NCBI GenBank assembly: GCA_035540635.1
Contig: DATLGH010000108.1
Coordinates: forward strand, 43,345 to 107,344
Reading direction: 5' to 3'
Source: Egibacteraceae bacterium
GTDB lineage: Bacteria > Actinomycetota > Nitriliruptoria > Euzebyales > Egibacteraceae
Length of the DNA stretch: 64,000 bases
Within the stretch, counting starts at the first letter, position 1. The number at the start of each line of letters is the position of its first letter. The notes beneath the pieces are model-generated. The model did not search any database. It saw nothing but the letters and a program-made list of their open reading frames with translations, and had not been told where the DNA came from. Both the position numbers and the translations under genes were made by a program. Positions 17,819 through 27,648 of the stretch are shown piece after piece.

Positions 17819-18322
17819 GGAGACCTCCGCTCATCACACACCGCCCGCAACACACGCGCGACGCAGCGTTTCTACCCGTGCCCGAGCTTGGCAACGCGCG
17901 GGGGGTCCGCTGGCCCGACGCAACGGTAGAGTCGCCCCGTGGCCGGTCGGGAGGGGGGCGTATGATGCACGAGGGCGAACCGCCGTTCACCCGTGAGGTC
18001 GGTACGGTGCGTTGCCGGCCCTCACCGCAACTTCGGGGGAGAGTAGCCGGGGGGAGTCGCACCTTGACCAGCCGCCCGGCGGTCGACCACTGGCCAGCAC
18101 GGAGATGAGGATCGACCCGGCGCAGCCGAGGCGGTTGGAGAAGAACAGGAACACGCGGGGGTTCCTTCCGGACTATGGTTCTTGGTTCCGAAGGCCGCAG
18201 GCGGCAGCTTCCGTCGGCGCAAGGACCCTGAGCCCTCTGTGCAGTTCGCCGGCGATCCCGTGCGGCGCGCCTGGGCGGGGCCTTCGTCAGGCGCGGCGGA
18301 GCCAGGCCAATGCCGGGCGGTC
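17819..18322. other. Gene-poor stretch of about 500 bases
   Basis: No convincing ORF on either strand. It must contain the promoter of the PAS/GAF gene (leftward) and the 3' end of the gene at 18323. One possible structured element: GGTGCG (18006-18011) pairs with CGCACC (18058-18063), enclosing CCGGC (18015-18019) with GCCGG (18046-18050). I cannot match it to a known riboswitch class and no + strand gene follows it. Confidence 0.4.
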
Positions 18323-19177
18323 TCAGCGACGCGGGTGGTGCAGGTTGTCGAGACCGCCCTGGAGCACCAGGTCGACCTCGGCGAGCTTCCGCGCATACGA
18401 GCTCCGGGCGCCGAGGAGACCTCCTGCGGCTGCGGCCCCCAGCACGGGCACTCCCAGCAGCGGCAACGGGTCACCGGTGGCGATGGCGGCGCCAGCCGCG
18501 GCGATGGAGCCGCCGCCGCCCAGCACGATGCCGCTGACCGCTGCGCTCATCAGCCCCTGCCGCAGGGCGCGGCACTCCACCTCGAGGCGCACCCGCACGC
18601 TCGGCGGCCGTCCCCCCTCCGAGGGGAGCTCGACCAGCGCGAGGCCGACTTGGGTCACGTCCTCGAGCAGGCGGAGGCGGCTCAGTTTCCGACCTGCGCG
18701 CTGCAGGGAGGCCACGAGCCCCGGACGCGGACGCCACACCGAGCGGTTGCCGTCCTGCCGGCAGCGCTCGAGCAGCTTGTCCTCGAGCAGCCGGTGCACG
18801 GCCCGCTCGACCTGCGCCAGCGAACCCGGCACCGTGCGGTCGATGACGAGGTGGCGAGGCCCGACGAGGGTGCGCTGCTCGGCCCCCGCGCCGTCCAGCA
18901 AGCCCGCATGGTACTCGTCCAGCGCCTCCCGCATCAGCGCCGGCTCAAGACCGACCTCCCGGCCGATTTCGAGCAGCACCTGCTCGTCCAGCAGTTCGGA
19001 CTCGCCAACCCCGCGGGTCTGCTCGAGCTCGGCCGCGCGGCGGATCACGTCAGCGGCGGCGTCGGCGGGGATGGCGGGGCGCGGCGGGCGCGCGGCGGGG
19101 CGAGGTGCGGGGGCACCGGGCGCGCGGACGGGCTCCGACGCGCCGTCGGGGGGCATCGCCTTCTGCTGGCTCTCCAC
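18323..19177 (-). CDS. Conserved-looking hypothetical protein with a Gly/Ala-rich membrane hairpin
   Basis: 284 residues from GTG 19177 (VESQQKAMPPDGASEP); ATG 19156 is an alternative. A Pro/Ala-rich lead is followed by a SHOCT-like helical segment (AADVIRRAAELEQTRGVGES, ELLDEQVLLEIGREVGLEPA) and a mixed alpha/beta domain (VIDRTVPGSLAQVERAVHRL). A strongly hydrophobic Gly/Ala stretch near residues 220-260 (AAVSGIVLGGGGSIAAAGAA, then PLLGVPVLGAAAAGGLLG) could form two membrane helices. Function unknown; I saw no catalytic motif. Confidence 0.7.
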   Translation of the reverse strand: MESQQKAMPPDGASEPVRAPGAPAPRPAARPPRPAIPADAAADVIRRAAELEQTRGVGESELLDEQVLLEIGREVGLEPALMREALDEYHAGLLDGAGAEQRTLVGPRHLVIDRTVPGSLAQVERAVHRLLEDKLLERCRQDGNRSVWRPRPGLVASLQRAGRKLSRLRLLEDVTQVGLALVELPSEGGRPPSVRVRLEVECRALRQGLMSAAVSGIVLGGGGSIAAAGAAIATGDPLPLLGVPVLGAAAAGGLLGARSSYARKLAEVDLVLQGGLDNLHHPRR

Positions 19178-19630
19178 GTCCTCAGCGTAGCGAGGCGCTC
19201 GCAGCCCAGTGCGGACGGGCACGGTCCGGTGGGTTTGTTTCGATCGGACCCCGCGACGGGATGGTGGCCGCTCCCATTCCGGCGTTCCGCAGTTCGTAGG
19301 CATTCTTGACGGTACGGCGTCGCGTTTGTGCTGGTCAGCTACCTGCCAGTCTTGCGTGAGCGTCGGAATCCTGTGACGTGAATGGCTCCGGATGTGCGCG
19401 CGGAGGTCAGGACGAGTGACCCGGGGTCGGTCCGGGCAGTGAGGCGACCGGGGGTGAAATCAACCCGATGAGTGGCCGGAGGGCATCGTCCCCGCAGTCA
19501 CGCCGGCCTGGGGGTCGAGGACTGGCTGTGCCTGGTATGCGGCTTAGTTTTAGTGCTTGCTTCCATAATTACACTCACGTAAGTTGCGAGGTGGGCTACC
19601 GTATGGCCTCTCCCCAGGGAGGGGAGGCCA
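19178..19630. other. Intergenic region, lower GC in its right part
   Basis: No ORF I can support. The inverted repeat GGTCCG...CGGACC lies in the 19220-19250 area upstream of the leftward gene. Around 19540-19590 the sequence becomes unusually AT-rich for this window (TTAGTTTTAGTG, CCATAATTACACTCACGTAA), which fits the 5' flank of an inserted element; an IS630-type start follows directly. Confidence 0.4.
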
Positions 19631-19708
19631 TGCCGCGCACGAGCCCATACGACATCGAACTCTCCGCCGACGAGCGCGCCGAGCTCGCTCACCAAGCCCC
19701 CAGTAGAG
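19631..19708 (+). pseudogene. 5' stub of an IS630-family transposase
   Basis: From ATG 19631 the frame reads MPRTSPYDIELSADERAELA, followed by HQAPSRAPHTLAP. The first 20 residues are the characteristic N-terminus of IS630-type transposases of GC-rich actinobacteria, which normally continues into a helix-turn-helix and a DDE domain of over 300 residues. Here the match stops after about 24 residues and the frame runs into unrelated sequence (stop at 19759-19761). This is the remnant of an element whose body has been lost. Confidence 0.6.
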
Positions 19709-19810
19709 CCCCACACACTTTGGCACCCGACCGAAGGAAGGGGAAATCCCTTGTCCAATGAAGCCGCGGTGATCGCCGCAACGGCACCAACCTTCTAGGA
19801 GATCGTGGTC

Positions 19811-19939
19811 ATGCTTCTCATCACAGGTTTGCAGGCCTTGGTGATCGGCGTCATCGTCGGGCTCATTGTCCGCTCCGTAATGCGCGCAGAACTGCGGCGC
19901 CACGTCGGCGCTGGCGAGCGGATGTCGCGAAGCTCCTAG
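19811..19939 (+). CDS. Putative single-helix membrane micro-protein
   Basis: 42 codons starting MLLITGLQALVIGVIVGLIV, then RSVMRAELRRH and a short Ser/Arg tail. One strong transmembrane helix is followed by a basic juxtamembrane stretch (positive-inside orientation: N-out). AGGAG lies 9 bases before ATG 19811; a GTG two codons upstream is in frame. There is no homologue I can name. It sits between the IS630 stub and the UvrA-like pseudogene, so it may be part of a transferred remnant. Coding is plausible, not proven. Confidence 0.45.
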   Translation: MLLITGLQALVIGVIVGLIVRSVMRAELRRHVGAGERMSRSS

Positions 19940-20053
19940 CCCGGCTCGCCGCAGCGCGCGGATCAGATCGGGGATCCTGACGCGCAGCCGGCCGCGTGCC
20001 AGGTCGGCCGGGCGCAGTGGGTCTGAAGGGGACTCTGGTTTACATAATGGATC

Positions 20054-21405
<1,352 letters not shown>

Positions 21406-21723
21406 GCAGGGACAGGTGCAGTCCGGGAATGCTGCCCACGCGCTGATGTCGGCAGCTGCCGTGGGAGACCTCCTCGTCCTCGACCGCGTCGGCGAGTGCC
21501 TGCAGGCCGTGGCGACGGGCGGGATCGGTGCATGGTCTCCTTCGCTGAGGTGGAGGGCCACTCCCCCACCGCCCCTGCGTGAGTACGTAGGTGGCCCGAG
21601 CTCCCGCATTTCCGTACCGGAGCCCGTACCTCCACGGATGTGGGGCAGGTGACCTTCCACCTACCGTGCCCTCAGAGGCCGAACCGGGGCCTCGACGACA
21701 ACCACTGGAGGAGGCGGAACGTC
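21406..21723. other. Intergenic region before the HDSGIAR gene
   Basis: No supported gene. The part next to the pseudogene does not resemble a UvrA N-terminus. GAGGCC...GGCCTC (near 21675-21695) can form a small hairpin shortly before a strong GGAGGAGGCGG ribosome site at about 21707-21717. The promoter for the next gene is presumably here, but I cannot place it. Confidence 0.35.
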
Positions 21724-22146
21724 ATGACGAGCAACGAGAACGCACTGAACACCGCGTTGGTGGAGCCACCGGCCGTGGTGGAGACAACCGCGCCGGGGGC
21801 ACCCTCGGGCCAGCGACGCCCGCGGTGGCAGTGGCTCGTGGGGGTGGGCGTGGTCCTTGCGATCGCTCTTGGCGGGATGTGGGCGGCGACGGCGCCAGCG
21901 CCTGTTGCCCCCACGTCACCAGCGCCTGTTGCCGGGCCGAACGAGCTCACCGACCATGCGACGCACGACTCGGGGATCGCCCGCCTCGTCCGTGAGCGCC
22001 AGGCGCGGTTCGCGACGCAGCACGACTCGGGGATCGCCCGCTTCCTGCAGGAGCGGCAGGCGCGGCTGGAGGCGCAGCACGACTCAGGGATCGCCCGCCT
22101 CCTGCGGGAACGAGAGACGACCGGCGGTGGGCACGCCGCTCGGTGA
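21724..22146 (+). CDS. Single-pass membrane protein with three HDSGIAR repeats
   Basis: 140 residues from ATG 21724, with a very strong purine-rich ribosome site upstream. A polar N-terminal tail of about 40 residues precedes one membrane helix (WQWLVGVGVVLAIALGGMWA). A short Ala/Pro linker with duplicated APVAPTSPAPVA follows, then three head-to-tail copies of a 19-residue unit (HDSGIARLVRERQARFATQ and variants), and a short tail. The orientation suggests that the repeats are outside the membrane. Each unit is amphipathic, with an Arg/Glu/Gln-rich helix following HDSGIAR. No family recognised. A perfect terminator hairpin lies right after the stop. Confidence 0.75.
   Translation: MTSNENALNTALVEPPAVVETTAPGAPSGQRRPRWQWLVGVGVVLAIALGGMWAATAPAPVAPTSPAPVAGPNELTDHATHDSGIARLVRERQARFATQHDSGIARFLQERQARLEAQHDSGIARLLRERETTGGGHAAR
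21964..22123 (+). repeat. Three tandem 57-bp units coding for HDSGIAR repeats
   Basis: Units start at 21964, 22021 and 22078, exactly 57 bases (19 codons) apart; the third is partial at its end. The DNA starts CACGACTC(G/A)GGGATCGCCC in each copy, so the copies are close at DNA as well as protein level. That points to recent duplication or selection for identity. Confidence 0.9.
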
Positions 22147-22154
22147 CCGCGTGG

Positions 22155-22190
22155 GCGCCGACCGCCCCGCCGACGAGGGGCGGTCGGCGC
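22155..22190 (+). terminator. Perfect 14-bp hairpin terminator
   Basis: GCGCCGACCGCCCC (22155-22168) pairs perfectly with GGGGCGGTCGGCGC (22177-22190) around an 8-base loop, 9 bases after the stop of the HDSGIAR gene. There is no T-run, as is common in high-GC actinobacteria. Confidence 0.8.
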
Positions 22191-22191
22191 C

Positions 22192-22221
22192 TTCGATGGA
22201 AGGTAGGCGGTGGGCTAGACT
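22192..22221 (+). promoter_or_regulatory. Candidate sigma-70 promoter of the LuxR-type gene
   Basis: TTCGAT (22192-22197) and TAGACT (22216-22221) are 18 bases apart, just after the terminator hairpin and about 70 bases before the LuxR-type ATPase start. The predicted transcript start is near 22228. Based on motif match only. Confidence 0.5.
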
Positions 22222-22290
22222 GGGGACGGGCATGGCGGCGACGGCCCCGGCACGCGCGGCCTGTCGATGTCGGGGGAAAGCGGCGGTGTG

Positions 22291-25266
22291 ATGACGGGCG
22301 CGGCCGAGCAGCGGCTTTTCGTGGGCCGGGAAGCCGAGATGGCGACCTTGCTGAGCGGGCTCCAGTCGGCAAGCTCCGGGCACGGCGGGTTGTACCTGCT
22401 CGGCGGGGACCCGGGGATCGGCAAGACTCGCCTCGCGGCTGAGTTCGCCGTGAGGGCCGAGGCGGCCGCCGCCCGGGTGCTGTGGGGGCGGTGCTGGGAG
22501 GCGGGCGGGGCCCCGGCATACTGGCCGTGGATTCAATCCCTGCGCACCCTCGTGCACGGCATGGAATCGGAGGCGCTCGCGAGGATCGTCGCTGGCGGCG
22601 GGTCCGTCCTCGCCCAGCTGCTTCCTGAGCTGAGGGAACGGCTGACGGACCTACCTGATCTCGAGCCTGCTTCGCCCGAGATCGCTCGCTTCCGCTTGTT
22701 CGACACGCTCAGCGGGTTGCTGCAGCGATCAGCCGAGACAGAGCCGCTCATCCTCGTCTTCGAGGACCTCCACGCCGCCGATCCGTCCTCACTGCTGCTC
22801 CTGCAGTTCGTGGCGGCGGGCCTGAGCGCCAGCCGGCTCCTCGTGCTCGGGACGTTTCGCGACCTCGAGCTCACCCGGGAGCATCCACTCGCCGCCGCTC
22901 TGCCGGAGCTCGGCCGCGCGACCGGTACGGTCCGACTCTCGCTGACCGGGCTGAGCCAGCCCGACGTCGCCCGCTTCATCGAGACGATCACAAGCCAGAG
23001 TCCGGCGGGGGACCTCGTGTCGGCGATCCACCAGGAGACCGAGGGCAATCCCCTTTTCGTGGGCGAGGTGGTCCGGCTCCTCGCTGCTCAGGGGCAGCTG
23101 TCGGATCAACCCGACGGGCGCCGCTGGCCCATCCCGCAAGGGGTCCGGGAGGTGATCGGTCGGCGGCTGGGCCGCCTACCCGAAGACACCACCCTCATCC
23201 TGACGGTCGGTGCCGTCATCGGGCGAGACTTCACGGTCGAGGCACTCGAGCGCGTCACGGGCCGTTCCGCCGAGCAGCTGCTCGATGTCCTGCGTGACGC
23301 GGTCACGCCGCGGGTGATCGACTCTGTCCCCGAGGAGCCCGGTGCCTTTCGCTTCTCCCACACGCTGATGCGCGACACGCTGTACGACGAGCTCGGCCCC
23401 GGCGAACGCGTCCGGATCCACCGGGAAGTCGGTGAGGCGCTCGAGGTTTTGTACGCCGGCGATCCCGAGTCCCACGTCGCCGAGCTCGCGTACCACTTCT
23501 TCGAGGCAGCGCCGTCGGGAGAGGTCGGCAAGGCGGTCGACTACGCGGTCGCCGCCGGCATGCGGGCGGTCGGACTCGTCGCGTACGAGGAAGCCGTACG
23601 ACTCTTCCGGATGGCCCACACACTGCTACGCGAGTCCCCCGACGAAACCCGGCGTTGCGAGGTGCTCCTGCTCCTGGGCGACGCGGAGGCGCGCGCGGGT
23701 GCAGCGGCAGCGTCGCAGGAGACGCTGCTCGAGGCGGCAGAGATCGCCACGCGCCTCGACGCCGCCGAGATGCTCGCGCGCGCCGCACTGACCTACGCCG
23801 GGAGACTGCCGTGGTTGCGGGCCTACAGCGACCGTCACATCATCCCGCTGCTGCGGCAGGCACTCGACGCTATCGGCGAGGACGACAGTGTGCTCCGCGT
23901 CCTGTTGCTCAGCCGACTCGCAGGCGCCTTGCGCGATCAGCGGTCGATGGCACCGCGTGCCGCGCTTGCCGAGCAGGCGGTGGCGATGGCGCGCCGGATC
24001 GGCGACCCCGAGACGCTCATCTACGCACTGCTGGCGCATTGGGCCGCGACGCTGCTCGGCCCGGATGGCGCCGCGGAGCAGCATGCGGTCGCCGACGAGC
24101 TGAACCGCCTCGCCGAGCAGGTGCAGGACCGCGAGCGCCTGATGGACGCCCGGTTCACCAGGTTCATCACGCACATGACCCAGGGTCAGGTGTGGGGCGC
24201 CCGTGAACAGTGGGAGTCGATGGTGCGGCTCGCCGACGAGCTGCGGCAGCCGCCCCACCTCTGGTACGCGTCGGCGATCGCGCAGGTGCTCGCGCTCCAG
24301 GACGGACGGTTCACGGACGCCGAACGCCTCGTCGAGGAGACTTCGGCCGCAGGGCGCCTCGCGCTTCCCTTGCAGGCGCGGGCCTCCCGCCTGTTCGCGC
24401 TCTTCATCCTCCGACGGGAGCAGGGCCGTCTGGCGGAGCTCGAGGAGGAGCTCCGCCGGGCACCGGCCGACTATCCGGGCTACCGGTCGCTGCACTGCAT
24501 GATCCTCGTGGTGCTGTGCGAGACGGGGCGGCTCGGCGAGGCCCGGGCGCTGTTCGACCAGCTCGCCGCCGACGACTTTGCGGTCTTCCCGAAGGACAAC
24601 GAGTGGCTGTTCGCCCTCACGCTGCTGTCCGAGGCCGCCGCCACGCTCGGCGACCGTGCCCGCGCCGCCGTGCTCTACGACCAGCTCCGCCCGTACGCGG
24701 AGCTGGTCGGCCTTGCTGCGTCGGAGGCCAGCGTCGGGCCGATGTCCCGCCCACTCGGCATCCTGGCGGCGCTTCTCGGACGCCACGACGATGCCGCGGC
24801 GCACTTCGAGGACGCCATCGAGCGGGCGCAGCGCATGGGCGCGCGGTGCTGGCTCGCCCACGCCCAGTTCTCGTGCGCCGCGCTGCTCGCCGAGAGCGAG
24901 CCCGAGCGGGCCGCCGGTCTCCTCACCGCCGCCCTGCGGACCAGCGAGGACGTCGGGATGACGGTGCTGGCCGGGCGCGCCGCGCGGCTCTTGGCGTCCC
25001 TCGGCGGCGGGCGCCCGCGGCGGCAGGCCCCCGTCCGGAGCCCAGCCGCTGACGCGGATGCGAGGAACGCCCGGCTCACGCCCCGCGAAGGCGAGGTTGC
25101 CGCACTGCTCGCAGAAGGGCTGTCGAACCGACAGATCGCCGAGCGGCTGTACGTGTCGGAACGCACCGCCGAGACCCACGTGCAGAACATCCTCATGAAG
25201 CTCGGATTCACCTCACGCGCGCAGGTGGCCGCCTGGGCGGCACGGCACACCGTCCCCGGCTCATGA
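22291..25266 (+). CDS. Large ATP-binding LuxR-family regulator (LAL/MalT-like)
   Basis: About 991 residues. N-terminal AAA-type ATPase with Walker [10 protein letters not shown] (residues 38-46) and Walker [13 protein letters not shown] (153-164). A long helical, TPR-like middle region from about 350 to 900 follows, and a C-terminal LuxR helix-turn-helix (about 929-991: [40 protein letters not shown]). This is the architecture of signal-sensing STAND regulators such as MalT and the LAL regulators of actinobacterial secondary metabolism. An in-frame ATG at 22267 would add 8 residues; I prefer ATG 22291 because GGGGGAAAG lies upstream. The target genes are not evident; the upstream HDSGIAR gene and downstream broken membrane gene are the nearest candidates. 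Confidence 0.9.
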   Translation: MTGAAEQRLFVGREAEMATLLSGLQSASSGHGGLYLLGGDPGIGKTRLAAEFAVRAEAAAARVLWGRCWEAGGAPAYWPWIQSLRTLVHGMESEALARIVAGGGSVLAQLLPELRERLTDLPDLEPASPEIARFRLFDTLSGLLQRSAETEPLILVFEDLHAADPSSLLLLQFVAAGLSASRLLVLGTFRDLELTREHPLAAALPELGRATGTVRLSLTGLSQPDVARFIETITSQSPAGDLVSAIHQETEGNPLFVGEVVRLLAAQGQLSDQPDGRRWPIPQGVREVIGRRLGRLPEDTTLILTVGAVIGRDFTVEALERVTGRSAEQLLDVLRDAVTPRVIDSVPEEPGAFRFSHTLMRDTLYDELGPGERVRIHREVGEALEVLYAGDPESHVAELAYHFFEAAPSGEVGKAVDYAVAAGMRAVGLVAYEEAVRLFRMAHTLLRESPDETRRCEVLLLLGDAEARAGAAAASQETLLEAAEIATRLDAAEMLARAALTYAGRLPWLRAYSDRHIIPLLRQALDAIGEDDSVLRVLLLSRLAGALRDQRSMAPRAALAEQAVAMARRIGDPETLIYALLAHWAATLLGPDGAAEQHAVADELNRLAEQVQDRERLMDARFTRFITHMTQGQVWGAREQWESMVRLADELRQPPHLWYASAIAQVLALQDGRFTDAERLVEETSAAGRLALPLQARASRLFALFILRREQGRLAELEEELRRAPADYPGYRSLHCMILVVLCETGRLGEARALFDQLAADDFAVFPKDNEWLFALTLLSEAAATLGDRARAAVLYDQLRPYAELVGLAASEASVGPMSRPLGILAALLGRHDDAAAHFEDAIERAQRMGARCWLAHAQFSCAALLAESEPERAAGLLTAALRTSEDVGMTVLAGRAARLLASLGGGRPRRQAPVRSPAADADARNARLTPREGEVAALLAEGLSNRQIAERLYVSERTAETHVQNILMKLGFTSRAQVAAWAARHTVPGS

Positions 25267-25356
25267 GGCCGCTGGTCCTGCCCCGCGCCCCCGGGTCGGC
25301 AATGCCTTGACCCCCCGGTGCGGACTCCTCCCTGGCGCCGCAGTGAGCAAGCGCAA

Positions 25357-25846
25357 TCAGGTGAAGGCGAACAGCGGCGGCAGGATGACCACAACCGCCG
25401 CCGCCCACACCGCGAAGACCGGCAGGTAGGTCGTCTGCCATCGCTCCAGCCGGTTGAGGCCGACGCGTGCGGTGAGGAATCGACTGGACAGCCAGGCGGT
25501 GCCGGCGAGGTTGACGAGGAGGGCGAGGTTGAGCCCCAGCGCCGCGGCCCGGTTCGGGGTGAACCCGAGGCTGCCGCGGTGAAGCGGACAAAGTCCATCC
25601 GCCGCTCGTGCGACCGCAGGTCACCGCCCGTGTACGGGTAGGCGACCACGAACCAGAGCACGACCGGCAGGTGCGCAGCGACGAGCAGCTCCGTCGATGC
25701 TCCGTCACGGTACGGGTACAGGTTGACGGCGGCAGCACGAACGGGACCGCCGCCCGCAGGAACTGGCGCGGCGTCAACCCCCGTCGACGAGCGAAGAACC
25801 CCGCGAGAAAGGGCAGCGCGAGCAGGCTCGCGTTGCCCTTTCTCAC
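25357..25846 (-). pseudogene. Multi-pass membrane protein gene, frameshifted
   Basis: Protein-like sequence continues leftward from GTG 25846 in three different frames. The first is VRKGNASLLALPFLAGFFAR to RQFLRAAVPFVL; then, in a second frame, AAVNLYPYRDGASTELLVAA and HLPVVLWFVVAYPYTGGDLR; then, in a third, LGFTPNRAAALGLNLALLVN, GTAWLSSRFLTARVGL and YLPVFAVWAAAVVVILPPLF to the stop at 25357. The pieces together look like one permease-like membrane protein with at least two frameshifts and probably a deletion where the second and third frames meet (about 25575-25590). The GTG overlaps the stop of the upstream permease-prefix ORF, so originally they were either fused or coupled. Confidence 0.7.
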
Positions 25847-26217
25847 CAGGACTCCTCGCCAGGAAACGCCGCGGCCAGGCGGGCGACCAGGACGGTGACC
25901 GCCGCCCCCACCGCCAAGCCCAGCGCCGCCGACGTGCCGCTCGACGGTCGCGCCTGCTCCGCATCCCCCGCCAGCCCGAGCTGCTTCCACAGCCTGCCGC
26001 TGTGCTCGCGCGCGAACTCATGGGACACCGCGTCGCTGCTGCCGATGCGCTTGACGGCCACGAGGAACGCCTCGTCCGCCGCGAGGCCGGACGACTCCAG
26101 CGCGGCGATCTCGTCACGCAGATGCGCCTCGAGCTCCTGGACATCGCCACCGTCGAGGACCGAGCCCCGCGCGACGAACCCGCGCCAGTCTGCGATCTGC
26201 GACTCCACAGGCTTCAC
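25843..26217 (-). CDS. Permease-prefix-domain-like protein
   Basis: 124 residues from GTG 26217. Residues 1-75 (WRGFVARGSVLDGGDVQELE, AHLRDEIAALESSGLAADEA, FLVAVKRIGSSDAVSHEFAR) match the helical 'permease prefix' domain often found at the N-terminus of, or next to, membrane proteins in PadR-associated loci. One transmembrane helix follows (ALGLAVGAAVTVLVARLAAA). It may once have been the N-terminal part of the broken membrane protein immediately downstream; the stop TGA overlaps that frame's GTG. Its start overlaps the stop of the SRPBCC ORF (GTGA). Confidence 0.65.
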   Translation of the reverse strand: MKPVESQIADWRGFVARGSVLDGGDVQELEAHLRDEIAALESSGLAADEAFLVAVKRIGSSDAVSHEFAREHSGRLWKQLGLAGDAEQARPSSGTSAALGLAVGAAVTVLVARLAAAFPGEESW

Positions 26218-26876
26218 CGGTCACGCCCTCCCGACCGCCGGCAACGAGCCGCCCCACAGCTCCCCGAGCGCGTGCGCGACCGTCGCCCACTGCCGCCTGT
26301 GCTCCGGCAAGCTACCTGCCGCCGTCGAACGGTCGCCGTCAGTGCCCCGGCGAGGCCGACAACGAGTCCGCTCAGCGGGAGCCAGTCCCGGGCACGCACG
26401 GGCGGTTCGCTTCGCACGCCGAGCAGACGGGTGTCGAGATGGCGGGCCAGTCCCTCGGCGCCCCAGTGCATGGCGACATGGTGGTTCCAGGTGAACGCCG
26501 GCCGCCCGAACGGCTCGAGCAGCCGCATCCACCGCTTCGCCGCGTCGACCTCCCAGATGTAGGTGGTCGTCGTCACCCCGCCGGCGTGGCTGAGCCGCCA
26601 GCGTCCCTCCCCCACGAGCTGCCCACTCGCGCCGATCACCGCCCGGTCGGGTTCCCGCGCTTCACGCCCGACGGTCTCGAACTCCAGCCGGTACGGCAGC
26701 GGCCCGCGCATCACGACGTGCGCACGCCGGCCCACGCCGTCGGGAGCGCCTGCCTCGAGCACGTCGACGCGCTCGAACCCCGGCCACCATTCCGGATAAC
26801 TCGCCGCGTCGCTCAGCGCCGCCCAGACGCGCTCGGGGGACGCCTCGAGGCGCCAGGTCGTCACGAAGCGGTACAT
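26214..26876 (-). CDS. SRPBCC (polyketide cyclase/START-like) family protein, C-terminus doubtful
   Basis: Starts MYRFVTTWRLEASPERVWAA, the classic SRPBCC opening, with SDAASYPEWWPGFERVDVLE and a full helix-grip pattern (YRLEFETVGREAREP, RWRLSHAGGVTTTTYIWEVD) to about residue 175. After LSGLVVGLAGALTATVRRR the frame becomes Ser/Arg/Cys-rich. The other frame reads RQWATVAHALGELWGGSLPA to a stop at 26221, so a frameshift near 26320 is likely. Ligand unknown. The N-terminal domain is confident; the last 35 residues as annotated may be wrong. Confidence 0.75.
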   Translation of the reverse strand: MYRFVTTWRLEASPERVWAALSDAASYPEWWPGFERVDVLEAGAPDGVGRRAHVVMRGPLPYRLEFETVGREAREPDRAVIGASGQLVGEGRWRLSHAGGVTTTTYIWEVDAAKRWMRLLEPFGRPAFTWNHHVAMHWGAEGLARHLDTRLLGVRSEPPVRARDWLPLSGLVVGLAGALTATVRRRQVACRSTGGSGRRSRTRSGSCGAARCRRSGGRDR

Positions 26877-26988
26877 GCATCCCCTGGCATCGCCCTCAGC
26901 CGTGGCTGACGCGATGCCGGGTCGAGTCGCGGCCGCTCGCGCATGCCTCTGTTGTACCCGTCGCCGTGGCCGGAGGCGGCGTCATCGC

Positions 26989-27648
26989 TCATGCGCCTGG
27001 CCTCCCTGCGGGCGTGAACGTCGCCGGGCGGCGCACGGCGACGGCGAGGCGGTCGAGGAACGTGGACCGTTCGAGCGCGACGGCGCCCATCCGGGCGAGG
27101 TGGGGGGTGGGCAGCTGCGCGTCGAAAAGCCCGAAGCCCCGCTCGCGGAGGTGCTCGACGAGGCGGACAAGGGCGACCTTCGACGCGTCGGTGGCCCGGT
27201 GGAACATCGACTCCCCCATGAACGCCGCCCCCAGCGTGACGCCGTACACGCCGCCGACGAGCGCCCCCGAGGCGTCCCACGCCTCGACGCTGTGGGCGTG
27301 GCCGAGCTCGTGCAGCCGGGTGTACGCCGCCACCATCGCCGGGGTGATCCACGTCCCCTGGCCGGGGCGCTCGGCGCACGCGGCGACGACAGCGGAAAAC
27401 GCCGCGTCGACGCTCGTGCGGAAACGACCCTGGCGCAGGGTGCGCCGCAGGCTGCGGGACACGTGCAAACCGTCCAGGGGGATGACCGCACGAGGGTCCG
27501 GCGACCACCAGAACAGCGTGCCGTCCCCCGCCGGCCACGGGAAGATGCCGCGGGCGTAGGCCTCGAGCAGGGTCACCGGCTCGAGGTCGCCACCCCACGC
27601 GAGCGGCTCGTCGGCCGGCGCCGTGCGGGGGTCGGGGAAGCGGCTCAA
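26989..27648 (-). CDS. aat: Leucyl/phenylalanyl-tRNA--protein transferase
   Basis: Adds Leu or Phe from tRNA to the N-terminus of proteins beginning with Arg or Lys, marking them for ClpS/ClpAP degradation. 219 residues. Family motifs: FPDPRTAPADEPLAWGGDLE, LLEAYARGIFPWPAGDGTLF, WWSPDPRAVIPLDGLHVSRS, TWITPAMVAAYTRLHELGHA, HSVEAWD and GGVYGVTLGAAFMGESMFHR. The only reasonable start is TTG 27648, which overlaps the patatin stop as TTGA. It is the last gene of the fatty-acid operon, an odd companion; co-transcription with fab genes is inferred from overlaps. Confidence 0.93.
   Translation of the reverse strand: MSRFPDPRTAPADEPLAWGGDLEPVTLLEAYARGIFPWPAGDGTLFWWSPDPRAVIPLDGLHVSRSLRRTLRQGRFRTSVDAAFSAVVAACAERPGQGTWITPAMVAAYTRLHELGHAHSVEAWDASGALVGGVYGVTLGAAFMGESMFHRATDASKVALVRLVEHLRERGFGLFDAQLPTPHLARMGAVALERSTFLDRLAVAVRRPATFTPAGRPGA

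Noticed and set aside
18001..18063. Possible SAM-IV or c-di-AMP riboswitch
   Set aside because: Short G/C-rich strings look similar, but the conserved core sequences of both classes are not present and no suitable gene lies downstream on that strand.
21964..22123. CRISPR-like array
   Set aside because: Units are contiguous 57-bp in-frame coding repeats with no spacers and no cas genes.
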